DNA of 64,000 nt from Achromobacter ruhlandii (GTDB lineage: Bacteria; Pseudomonadota; Gammaproteobacteria; Burkholderiales; Burkholderiaceae_B). The notes beneath the pieces were generated by a model. That model saw nothing but the letters and a program-made list of their open reading frames with translations, did not search any database and was not told where the DNA came from. Shown in pieces: positions 37,602 through 45,071 of the stretch. Position numbers and translations under genes: made by a program. The stretch covers positions 62,001 through 126,000 of the forward strand of contig NZ_CADIJL010000001.1 in assembly GCF_902859695.1 (NCBI RefSeq), written 5' to 3'. Every line of letters starts with the position of its first letter. The first letter of the stretch is position 1.

Positions 37602-38342
37602 ATGGCTTTGCGCATTGCTTACGTCACCAGCGGGATGGGCCACACGGGCACCGCGATCTGCCAGGCACTGCACCGTGCCGGTCACCGCGTCATCGCCGGC
37701 TGCGGGCCGCGCTCGTCGCGCAAGGACCACTGGCTGAAGGAACAGAAGTCGCTGGGTTACGACTTCATCGCCTCGGAAGGCGACGCCACCGACTGGGCCT
37801 CGACCGAGGCGGCCTTCGCCAAGGTGCGGCGCGAGGTCGGCGAGATCGACGTGCTGGTCAACAACGCCGGCGCCATGCTCGACATGCGCTTTCGCCAGAT
37901 GAGCCACGCCGACTGGTCGGCGGTGCTGCGCAGCAACCTGGACACGCTGTTCAACAGCACCAAGCAGGTGGTCGACGGCATGGCCGAGCGCGGCTGGGGC
38001 CGCATCATCAACATCGGCTCGGTCGCCGCCGAGAAAGGCCAGATCGGCCAGATCAACTACGCCACCGCCAAGGGCGCGGTGATCGGCTTCACCCGCTCGC
38101 TGGCGCAGGAAGTGGCGGCGCGCGGCGTCACCGTCAACCTGGTGTCGCCGGGCTTCATCGCCGACGACACCGTCAAGGCGTTTCCGCCGGCGCTGCTGGA
38201 TCGCATCATCGAAAGCGTGCCGGTGGGCCGCCTGGGCACCGCCAAGGACCTGGCCGGGCTGTGCGCCTGGCTGGCGTCGGACGAGGCGGCGTTCGTGACC
38301 GGCGCCAATTACGCGATCAACGGCGGTGTTTACATGAGCTGA
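37602..38342 (+). CDS. phbB: acetoacetyl-CoA reductase-like SDR
   Basis: A 246-residue classical short-chain dehydrogenase of the PhbB (NADPH-dependent acetoacetyl-CoA reductase) group. Catalytic residues N112, S140, Y153 and K157 (INYATAKGAVIGFTRSLAQE) are present, as is NNAG at 87-90. The cofactor loop reads TSGMGHTG where PhbB proteins usually have TGGMGGIG, so two glycine positions are substituted (S10 region and H13). AGGAG lies before the start. It shares strand and a 39 bp gap with the CitMHS transporter. Role: reduction of a 3-ketoacyl-CoA, in polyhydroxyalkanoate synthesis or in a catabolic route. Confidence 0.85.
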   Translation: MALRIAYVTSGMGHTGTAICQALHRAGHRVIAGCGPRSSRKDHWLKEQKSLGYDFIASEGDATDWASTEAAFAKVRREVGEIDVLVNNAGAMLDMRFRQMSHADWSAVLRSNLDTLFNSTKQVVDGMAERGWGRIINIGSVAAEKGQIGQINYATAKGAVIGFTRSLAQEVAARGVTVNLVSPGFIADDTVKAFPPALLDRIIESVPVGRLGTAKDLAGLCAWLASDEAAFVTGANYAINGGVYMS

Positions 38343-38394
38343 GGCGGCCAGGAACAAACGCACGGGCCGCCGCCATGCTCATTCCCGGACGTGC

Positions 38395-39159
38395 CTATCC
38401 GCGATGGATCGACACGCCGCCATCCACCAGCAATGCCGTGCCGGTGGTGAAGCTGGAGGCGTCCGACGCCAGGTACAGCGCGGATTGCGCGATTTCCCGT
38501 GGCGCGGCCAGTCGCTTGAGCGCATGCAGGCTTTCGACGTATTGGCGCGCTTCCTGCGATGGCATCGAGGCGCGGCCCATCGCGGTGTCGGTGCCGCCCG
38601 GCAGCAGGGCGTTGGCGCGGATGCCTTGCGCGCCGTATTCCGTGGCGATGGCCTGCACCAGGCCGATCAGGCCCGACTTGCTGGCGGCGTAGGCGCCCAT
38701 GCCGGCAAAGCCGGCCGTGTGGCCGACGAAGGTGGACGTGAAGATCAGCGAGCCGCCGCCGCGCCGCAGCAGGGCCGGAATCTGGTGGCGCGCCCCGAGG
38801 AAAGCGCTGCCCAGGTTGGTGTCGAGGATCTGGCGCCATTCCTCGGGCGAGACCTGGTGCAGCGGTTGCGCCTGTCCGGTCATGCCGGCATTGTTGAAAG
38901 CGATATCCAGCCCGCCGTAGCGGCTTTCCGCCAGGGTCACGGCGGCGTCGGCGACGGCCTCATCGCGCACATCGCCGGCCAGGGACGCGGCCTGGCCGCC
39001 TTCGGCCTCGATGGCCGCCACCAGTTGGTCCAGTTCCGCCTGTCGCCGCGCCACCACGACGAGCCTGGCGCCTTCGCGGGCAAACAGTTTGGCCGCTTCG
39101 TAGCCGATGCCTGAACTCGCGCCGGTGATGATGGCGACTTTGCCGGTCAGTTGCCGCAT
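38395..39159 (-). CDS. SDR family oxidoreductase
   Basis: A 254-residue classical short-chain dehydrogenase: TGASSGIG cofactor motif at 12-19, D63 in GDVRD, NNAG at 89-92, catalytic S142, Y157 and K161 (YAASKSGLIGL) and the C-terminal LLVDGG. The substrate cannot be inferred. It is a single gene, convergent with phbB (52 bp gap). The start ATG 39159 was preferred over an extension 44 codons longer because TGKVAIITG is at its normal place. Confidence 0.9.
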   Translation of the reverse strand: MRQLTGKVAIITGASSGIGYEAAKLFAREGARLVVVARRQAELDQLVAAIEAEGGQAASLAGDVRDEAVADAAVTLAESRYGGLDIAFNNAGMTGQAQPLHQVSPEEWRQILDTNLGSAFLGARHQIPALLRRGGGSLIFTSTFVGHTAGFAGMGAYAASKSGLIGLVQAIATEYGAQGIRANALLPGGTDTAMGRASMPSQEARQYVESLHALKRLAAPREIAQSALYLASDASSFTTGTALLVDGGVSIHRG

Positions 39160-39326
39160 GATCGTTCCTTGTGTGAAAGAGAGGACCCGGGAACGATAGG
39201 CGTGGCGCGCCGCGCCGGCTATCCGGTTCTTGCTGCCAGGCCGTTGCGCGTCCGCCAAGCGCCAGGTGCGGCCCCGCCCCGGCCATGCCAAAATCGGCGC
39301 TGGCCCATTGAATGCGAAGGAACGCC

Positions 39327-39686
39327 ATGCCAGTCTTCCGTACCCGCCGCGCCCTGGGCGCGAGTGCAGCGGTGTTGCTGCTCCTGGCCGCGTGCGGCAA
39401 GAAGGCGGAGTATCCGCCCGAGGTGCAACGCGCCACCTACAGCTCCTGCCTGCAGGGTTTCAAGGCCAAGGCGCCCGCCACCATTCCCGCCAGCACGGTG
39501 GATGCCAAGTCCAAGGGCTATTGCCAATGCGTGCTGGATGGCCTGCAATCGAAAGTCCCGGAAAAGGACTTCCTGCGCTATGACCAGCTGCTGGCGACCC
39601 AGGCCAGCGGCCCCGAGGCCGACAAACTGCGCGATCAGGTAATGGGCGTGGTGAACGTCTGCCTGCAGCGGATGCCCGATTTCTAG
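39327..39686 (+). CDS. small lipoprotein
   Basis: A 119-residue protein with GAAGGA before ATG 39327. The signal sequence ends in lipobox LAAC (Cys about 22). The mature part has cysteines in YSSCLQGF, GYCQCVLDGL and VVNVCLQRM, spaced as two likely disulfides, and is otherwise helical. No family recognised. Its 3' end faces the frameshifted gene with only 16 bp between stops. Confidence 0.75.
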   Translation: MPVFRTRRALGASAAVLLLLAACGKKAEYPPEVQRATYSSCLQGFKAKAPATIPASTVDAKSKGYCQCVLDGLQSKVPEKDFLRYDQLLATQASGPEADKLRDQVMGVVNVCLQRMPDF

Positions 39687-39702
39687 CCGCATCCGCTGGC
39701 CG

Positions 39703-40217
39703 CTAGCGCGTCAGCTTCATCGAAACGTCGGTGTGCGAACCGCGGTCGAGGTCGGCCCCGAGAGGCATGCTGCACGCGGGCAGGGACAACAATTCGCGTC
39801 CCACTTCGCCGGCCTCGATTCTGTGAGCGATATCGTCGAGCAATTGCGTGCGCGTGGCGAAGCCCTGTCCCTTGAGGTTCCTCGCGTACAGGCGATAGCT
39901 GAGGTTGGGCTCGCTGCCCTTCATGACGCCAAGGTCGTGGATTTCGCCATGCTCGTTGCGGATCAGCAGGTGTCCCGGCCGCGCATAGATGCGGTAGATG
40001 CGCCACGGCGATGAAATCGCCGCATGAGCGGGGCGGAGGACGCTGGCGCCCTGCGAAGCATCGCGCGGCGGGGGGCTGATGGGCGGGGTCGAGGGCCGTG
40101 GCAGCAATTTGACGCAGGCGTTGGCGAAACGCGCGATAGACCGCTTGAACGCGCTCACGCGCGCGCTGCCGAAAAGCCGTGGCTGGGGCGGTTGATGCGG
40201 AAATGATGCGAGGTCAT
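39703..40217 (-). pseudogene. frameshifted gene for a small hypothetical protein
   Basis: An ATG at 40217 with a strong AGGAG 7 nt upstream opens MTSHHFRINRPSHGFSAAR and then hits TGA after residue 20. The next frame continues naturally with VSAFKRSIARFANACVKLL through WRIYRIYARPGHLLIRNEHG to VSMKLTR at 39703. Removing one GC unit from the CGCGCGCGC run at 40158-40166 joins the two frames. This is therefore a gene broken by dinucleotide slippage (or a sequencing error). Alternatives: translation from GTG 40158 (151 residues) or from ATG 40281. No known domain. Confidence 0.5.
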
Positions 40218-40320
40218 GGCCGTGCTCCTGTGCATGGCGATGCGGCGAGGGTCGCGCGGTCAAGCACCATCGGGACAGCATACGCGCTTTGTCGTGCGCG
40301 CGAGGGAAAACACGCCAGGT

Positions 40321-40400
40321 GTTACGCGAAAGCGCGGAATTGCCCGAAATCCGGACGTTCCCGGGTGGGGACGGGGCAATTCCGATGTTTGCCGCGTAAC
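40321..40400. repeat. 80-nt two-part hairpin upstream of the cold-shock gene
   Basis: GTTACGCG pairs with CGCGTAAC (40393-40400), and GGAATTGCCC (40336-40345) pairs with GGGCAATTCC (40374-40383). The helices are separated by a 7/9-nt internal loop and closed by a 28-nt apical loop. Both helices are perfect. It sits 199 bp before the cold-shock start, inside an otherwise gene-free stretch of 381 bp (40218-40598). It may be an mRNA leader structure, a small RNA or a dispersed repeat. Confidence 0.6.
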
Positions 40401-40598
40401 CGGGGTGCTATTTGGAAACGTTGGTTGACTTTGGCGTGTCCAGCACCCATAGTGGGATTGAAGCTTTTCGAGCATCGTGATCATCGTCCGGTATTGCTCC
40501 CCTCGCGGGGCGCCGCATTGTTCGCCGTCCTTTCCTTGACTGGCTCACTTCGCTGGTTCACTTCGCGGGCTATGCCCGCCATCTAAAAGGAATGGCTC

Positions 40599-40802
40599 AT
40601 GGAAACCGGAATCGTCAAATGGTTCAACGATGCCAAAGGGTTTGGCTTCATCATGCCCGAGAACGGCGGCAAGGATTTGTTCGCCCATTTTTCCGAAATC
40701 GTCGGGGACGGTCACAAGGCGCTGATTGAAAACCAGCGCGTCAGTTATGTGACCGCGCAGGGCGCGAAAGGTCCGCACGCGACCCAGATCCGCGCGATGT
40801 AA
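40599..40802 (+). CDS. cspA: cold-shock domain protein
   Basis: A 67-residue cold-shock protein: METGIVKWFNDAKGFGFIMP contains RNP1 (KGFGFI), and DLFAHFSEI is RNP2. It is a single five-strand OB-fold that binds single-stranded RNA/DNA as an RNA chaperone. AAAGGAA precedes the start. It ends just before a clean intrinsic terminator. Whether it is cold-induced cannot be told; the long gene-free leader with a structured segment would fit post-transcriptional control. Several csp paralogues are normal, so the letter in the symbol is arbitrary. Confidence 0.95.
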   Translation: METGIVKWFNDAKGFGFIMPENGGKDLFAHFSEIVGDGHKALIENQRVSYVTAQGAKGPHATQIRAM

Positions 40803-40809
40803 ATGAAGG

Positions 40810-40831
40810 GCCCGCGCAAGCGGGCCTTTTA
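40810..40831 (+). terminator. intrinsic terminator of cspA
   Basis: GGCCCGC, loop GCAA, GCGGGCC, then TTTT, starting 7 bp after the cspA stop. Confidence 0.85.
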
Positions 40832-40849
40832 CTTATCGACGGGGGGCTT

Positions 40850-41107
40850 ATGCTTCACAACAACATGGTTTACAAAGGCTATCGGCTGACCGCGAGCGTA
40901 TCCCGCGTTTCGGTGGGCGGATCGGACCGTCCCGCCTTCACGGCGACCGTCGCGGTGGAGTTGGCGGGCGATCAGGACCGGCTGGGCGAACCCTACGCCG
41001 TGCCGTTGTTCGCATCGGGCGGATTCGTCTACAGCCCCAGCATGGCGGTGGATGCCGCCATCCACCACGGACGCACCGTGGTCGACGCGCATCCCCGGCC
41101 GGGGTGA
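40850..41107 (+). CDS. small hypothetical protein
   Basis: An 85-residue soluble protein with a beta-rich pattern (YKGYRLTASVSRVSVGG, FTATVAVELAG, VDAAIHHGRTVVDAH). No family recognised. It begins 19 bp after the cspA terminator, so it needs its own promoter or read-through. Codon use is normal for the window. Confidence 0.6.
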   Translation: MLHNNMVYKGYRLTASVSRVSVGGSDRPAFTATVAVELAGDQDRLGEPYAVPLFASGGFVYSPSMAVDAAIHHGRTVVDAHPRPG

Positions 41108-41280
41108 ACCAGGGGCACGGCGCGAAGTCGCGGTTAACGGCTACTGGTTGATGACATGGCCGCCTGGCGCAAGCGGGCGGCCTTTGTGTTGGCTGCCGGT
41201 CCGTCCCATAGGCGAAGATCCGCCGGATATCACGGGGTGAGGTAGAGTGGAGAACATGAAATTTCCTTAAGGACACAAAG

Positions 41281-41634
41281 GTGCCTGAATCGAACGAAAC
41301 CCACGTCCTGCTGTTTTCCTACGGCACGCTGCAGGACAAGGCGGTGCAACGCGCCAATTTCGGCCGCGAGCTCACTGGCCGCGCGGACGCCATGACGGGT
41401 TATGTGCAGCGCTGGGTCGACATCACCGATCCCGAGGTGATCAAGACCAGCGGCCTGGCGCGCCACCCCATCGTCTACGCCAGCTACGATCCCAAGGACG
41501 AGGTGCCGGGCATGGTGTTCGAGATCACGCAGCAGGAACTGGAAGCCGCCGACCGCTACGAAGTGTCTGACTACAAGCGCGTTTCGGTGCTGCTCAAGTC
41601 CGGCGTGCACGCCTGGGTGTATATCAAGGCCTGA
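41281..41634 (+). CDS. gamma-glutamylcyclotransferase-like (AIG2/GGCT) protein
   Basis: A 117-residue protein starting at GTG 41281 after TTAAGGA. The GGCT-fold signature LLFSYGTLQDK stands at about 10-20, and the conserved catalytic glutamate is likely in QQELEAADRYE. Family members form 5-oxoproline from gamma-glutamyl compounds or act on modified lysines; many bacterial copies are uncharacterised. Isolated gene. Confidence 0.82.
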   Translation: MPESNETHVLLFSYGTLQDKAVQRANFGRELTGRADAMTGYVQRWVDITDPEVIKTSGLARHPIVYASYDPKDEVPGMVFEITQQELEAADRYEVSDYKRVSVLLKSGVHAWVYIKA

Positions 41635-41689
41635 CGCGGCGTCCGCGCGGCCTCAGACCTTAGGACCGAGCCGGCGCGCCTGCCCGCGC

Positions 41690-41700
41690 GGGGGGGGGGG
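41690..41700. repeat. 11-nt poly-G tract
   Basis: Eleven consecutive G between the GGCT-like gene and the DUF1272 gene, 18 bp beyond the latter's stop. Homopolymer tracts of this kind vary in length in Bordetella, but this one lies outside both coding regions. Confidence 0.8.
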
Positions 41701-41718
41701 CGGCGTCGACCTGGCGTA

Positions 41719-42027
41719 TTAGCGGTCCTGCGCGGCGATGTCCCGCAGCGCCTGCCGCAGCAGGGCGTGGGCGGCCAGGTCGGCGGGCCGGTGCTTGCGC
41801 GTGCCGCTGGCCGGATACCTGCCCAGGAAATTGCCGTTGCGCCGGTCCGTGGCCGGCCGCACCGGCCGCGGCGCGAAGCCGCCGCCGCAATTGGGGCAGA
41901 CGTTGCCCAGCACCTGGTCGGCGCAGCGCGCGCAGAAGGTGCATTCAAAGCTGCATATGCGGGCTTCGGTCGAGGCGGGCGGCAGGTCGGCGTCGCAATG
42001 TTCGCAGTTGGGGCGCAATTCGAGCAT
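41719..42027 (-). CDS. DUF1272 zinc-ribbon protein
   Basis: A 102-residue protein. [12 protein letters not shown] is the standard DUF1272 start, preceded by AAGGAA. Cysteines come as CEHC, CTFCARC and CPNC, giving two probable zinc sites within the first 55 residues. The tail (from about 60) is basic and low-complexity. Function of the family is unknown. Confidence 0.85.
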   Translation of the reverse strand: MLELRPNCEHCDADLPPASTEARICSFECTFCARCADQVLGNVCPNCGGGFAPRPVRPATDRRNGNFLGRYPASGTRKHRPADLAAHALLRQALRDIAAQDR

Positions 42028-42193
42028 GGCGGTTTCCTTGAAGAGGGCGATTCCGGCCAGCATACCCGCCCCGGCGCGCCGCGCCGACGCCGTGCGCGGA
42101 CAGGTAACGGGCGGAAACGGTCATGTGAGGGGCGCCTTTCCAGGCCGGCGGACGCCTGTACACTCGGGCATCTCCCCCTTTGCGGAAACCGCC

Positions 42194-43105
42194 ATGGCCG
42201 GCAGCAGCTTCTTCGCACTGTTCGACGACATCGCCACCATCCTGGACGACGTCTCCGTCATGACCAAGGTGGCGGCCAAGAAAACCGCCGGCGTGCTGGG
42301 CGACGACCTGGCGCTGAATGCGCAGCAGGTTTCGGGCGTGCCGGTCAATCGCGAACTGCCGGTCGTGTGGGCGGTGGCCAAGGGCTCGCTCATCAACAAG
42401 CTGATCCTGGTGCCGTCGGCCCTGGTGATCAGCGCCTTCGCGCCCTGGGCGGTGACACCGCTGCTGATGGCCGGCGGCCTGTTCCTGTGCTTTGAGGGCG
42501 TGGAAAAACTGGCGCACAAATTCCTGCCGCACGGCGACACGGTCGAGGGCAATCATGCGGCCCGCGCCGAGGCCCTGCAGGACGCGGCGGTGGACATGGT
42601 GGCGTTCGAGCGCGACAAGATCAAGGGCGCGGTGCGTACCGACTTCATCCTGTCGGCGGAGATCATCGCCATCACCCTGGGCGCGGTGGCCGGCGCCGAT
42701 CTGCTGCGCCAGACGGTGGTGCTGGCCGGCATCGCACTGGTCATGACGGTGGGCGTCTACGGGCTGGTGGCCGGCATCGTCAAGCTGGACGACCTGGGCC
42801 TGTACCTGAGCGGCCGTCGCGCCGCGCTGGTCGCCGCCCTCGGCAAGCGCATCGTGGCGGCCGCGCCTTACCTGATGAAGACCTTGTCAGTGGTGGGCAC
42901 TGCCGCCATGTTCATGGTGGGCGGCGGCATCCTGACGCATGGCATCGCGCCGGTGGGCACGGCCATCGAGCATGTCGCGGCCGCCAGCGGCGGCGGCCTG
43001 TTGCCGCCGCTGGTGTCGACCTTGCTCAGCGCCCTGTTCGGCATCGCCGCCGGCGCGGTGGCGCTGGGCGTGGTCAGCGGCGTCAAGCGCTTGTTGGGCA
43101 AGTAG
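42194..43105 (+). CDS. yedI: DUF808 inner-membrane protein (YedI-like)
   Basis: A 303-residue membrane protein of the DUF808/YedI family: the start [20 protein letters not shown] and [20 protein letters not shown] are diagnostic, followed by five or six hydrophobic helices ([82 protein letters not shown]). No biochemical role is established. GGAAAC ribosome site 6-8 nt upstream. Convergent with the LysR gene. Confidence 0.88.
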   Translation: MAGSSFFALFDDIATILDDVSVMTKVAAKKTAGVLGDDLALNAQQVSGVPVNRELPVVWAVAKGSLINKLILVPSALVISAFAPWAVTPLLMAGGLFLCFEGVEKLAHKFLPHGDTVEGNHAARAEALQDAAVDMVAFERDKIKGAVRTDFILSAEIIAITLGAVAGADLLRQTVVLAGIALVMTVGVYGLVAGIVKLDDLGLYLSGRRAALVAALGKRIVAAAPYLMKTLSVVGTAAMFMVGGGILTHGIAPVGTAIEHVAAASGGGLLPPLVSTLLSALFGIAAGAVALGVVSGVKRLLGK

Positions 43106-43135
43106 GGCGCCGCGGTTCCGTCGCGGGCCGCCGGC

Positions 43136-44020
43136 TCAGCCCGCCGTGGCCGCCTGCGGCCAGGCGCTCAGCGCATCGTGCATCCACGCGCCGAATGCCT
43201 GCATGGCGGCCGTCGGACGGCGGCTGGCGATGCGGGTGAGCCAGTATTGCCCGGTTTCCACTTCCAGCGCGAACGGGCGCACCAGCCGGCCCGACAGGAA
43301 TTCGCGCTCGAACAGGCGCGTGGGCAGCAGGGCGACGCCGGCGCCCTGCGCGGCCGCGTCGGCCAATACCAGCGAGGAATCGAACATCGACCCCTGCACC
43401 AGCGGGGGCTCCAGGCCGGCCGCGGCAAACCAGGCGGGCCATTCATCCGGTCGATAGGATCGCAGCAGCGGCTCGCGCAGCACGTCGCGCGGTGCGCGCA
43501 GGCGCGGCGCCAGGGCGAGAGCGCAGACCGGCGACAGGGGCGCCGACAACAGCGGCTGCGCATCGATGCCATGCCAATTGCCATCCCCGAACCGTATCGC
43601 CAGGTCCAGGCCCTCGGCGGCCAGGTCGACACGATTGTTGTTCGAGAACACGCGCAGATCCACGTGCGGATGGCGCGCCTGGAAATCGCGCATCCGGGGC
43701 AGCAGCCAGCCCACCGCGAACGTGCCCACCACGCCCACCGACAGGACCTGTCGCCGCACCTTGCCGCGATAGCCCTGCAGCGCGGAGGTGATCCGGTCGA
43801 ATGATTCAGACAATACCGGCACCAGCGCCAGGCCCTCGTCCGTCAGCACCAGGCCGCGTGGCACGCGCCGGAACAATGCCACGCCCAGCCGCGCCTCCAG
43901 GTTCTTGACGTGCTGGCTGACGGCCGCCTGCGTCAGGTTCAGTTCCTGCGCGGCGCGCGTGAAGCTCAGGTGTCGCGCCGACACTTGGAAGGCCCTCAGG
44001 GCGTTAAGAGGCAGGTCCAC
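43136..44020 (-). CDS. LysR regulator, AmpR/PenR-like
   Basis: A 294-residue LysR regulator. N-terminal winged helix MDLPLNALRAFQVSARHLSF with TRAAQELNLTQAAVSQHVKN, then the effector domain (VGVVGTFAVGWLLPRMRDF, DLAIRFGDGNWHG). This wording is that of AmpR, which reads cell-wall muropeptides and controls a divergent beta-lactamase. The beta-lactamase gene lies divergently 100 bp away, the classical arrangement. Inducible control of bla is the expected role. Confidence 0.9.
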   Translation of the reverse strand: MDLPLNALRAFQVSARHLSFTRAAQELNLTQAAVSQHVKNLEARLGVALFRRVPRGLVLTDEGLALVPVLSESFDRITSALQGYRGKVRRQVLSVGVVGTFAVGWLLPRMRDFQARHPHVDLRVFSNNNRVDLAAEGLDLAIRFGDGNWHGIDAQPLLSAPLSPVCALALAPRLRAPRDVLREPLLRSYRPDEWPAWFAAAGLEPPLVQGSMFDSSLVLADAAAQGAGVALLPTRLFEREFLSGRLVRPFALEVETGQYWLTRIASRRPTAAMQAFGAWMHDALSAWPQAATAG

Positions 44021-44120
44021 GGCGACGCATTAGTTTTTCTATGGGATGGCCACAATTATTCCCGTTTGTTGGCCGCGCCGTCCAGCCTCTAGGATGCAAG
44101 CGTTTTTAAAGGAGAACGCC

Positions 44121-45017
44121 TTGCTGACAAGAAGAACCTTCATCGCCTTGGCCGTGCTGGCCGGCGGGATGCCCGCCCTGGCGCGCGCCACGACGGATAA
44201 GAAAACTCGATGGACGCGCGACAGTCTCGCGACATTCCAACAGGCCCTGGCCAAGCTGGAGGCGGCCAGCCGTGGCCGGCTGGGCGTGGCCCTGCTCGAC
44301 GTGGGCAGCGGGCAGGCCGCCGGCTATCGCGCCGACGAACGTTTCCTGATGCTCAGTTCCTTCAAGACGCTGTCAGCGGCCTATGTGCTGGCGCGGGCCG
44401 ACCGTGGCGAGGATCAGCTGTCGCGCCGCATCCCGATCACCGATGCCGATGTGCAGGAGTATTCGCCGGTCACGCGGCTGCATGTCGGGCCGCGAGGAAT
44501 GACCTTGGCCGAACTCTGTGAAGCGACGATCACCACCAGCGACAACGCGGCGGTCAACCTCATGCACAAGAGCTATGGCGGCCCGCAGGCCCTGACCCGC
44601 TACCTGCGCGGCCTGGGCGATACCGTCACGCGTCATGATCGTTATGAACCCGAACTGAACCGCCCGCATCCGAGCGAGCCGCAAGACACCACCACCCCGC
44701 GGGCCATGGCGCGCACGCTGGACACGCTATTGTTCGGCGACGCGCTCAAGCCGCAATCGCGGCAGCAATTGCAATCCTGGCTGCTGGCCAACACGACGGG
44801 CGGCAAGCGCCTGCGCGCCGGCATGCCGGCGGATTGGAGAATCGGCGAGAAGACCGGCACCTATTCGAAGGTGGGCTGTAACGACGCCGGCTTTGCGCAG
44901 CCGCCGGGCGCGGCGCCGATCATCATCGCGGCCTATCTGGAAACCACCGCGGTGCCGATGGAGGAGCGCGACCGCTGCATCGCCGAGGTCGGCAGGCTGG
45001 TGGCGGCATTGGGCTAG
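44121..45017 (+). CDS. bla: class A beta-lactamase, Tat-type signal
   Basis: A 298-residue serine beta-lactamase if begun at TTG 44121, which has AAGGAG 6 nt upstream; ATG 44094 in frame lacks such a site. Motifs (this numbering): S79-x-x-K82 (SSFK), S140-D-N142, E176-x-x-x-N180 (EPELN) and K244-T-G. All catalytic residues are intact. The N-terminus TRRTFIAL fits a twin-arginine signal, with cleavage near ARA-T. It hydrolyses penicillins, with spectrum not predictable from this view. Divergent from the AmpR-like gene; followed by a strong bidirectional hairpin. Confidence 0.92.
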   Translation: MLTRRTFIALAVLAGGMPALARATTDKKTRWTRDSLATFQQALAKLEAASRGRLGVALLDVGSGQAAGYRADERFLMLSSFKTLSAAYVLARADRGEDQLSRRIPITDADVQEYSPVTRLHVGPRGMTLAELCEATITTSDNAAVNLMHKSYGGPQALTRYLRGLGDTVTRHDRYEPELNRPHPSEPQDTTTPRAMARTLDTLLFGDALKPQSRQQLQSWLLANTTGGKRLRAGMPADWRIGEKTGTYSKVGCNDAGFAQPPGAAPIIIAAYLETTAVPMEERDRCIAEVGRLVAALG

Positions 45018-45021
45018 CCGT

Positions 45022-45060
45022 CGGGTCGGGCGCCACGCCGCCGGCGTGGCGCCCGACCCG
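45022..45060. terminator. 18-bp hairpin, bidirectional terminator
   Basis: Perfect 18-bp arms (45022-45039 and 45043-45060, CGGGTCGGGCGCCACGCC and its complement) with a 3-nt loop, between the stops of the convergent bla and FecA-like genes. Confidence 0.75.
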
Positions 45061-45071
45061 GGGGCGATGCC

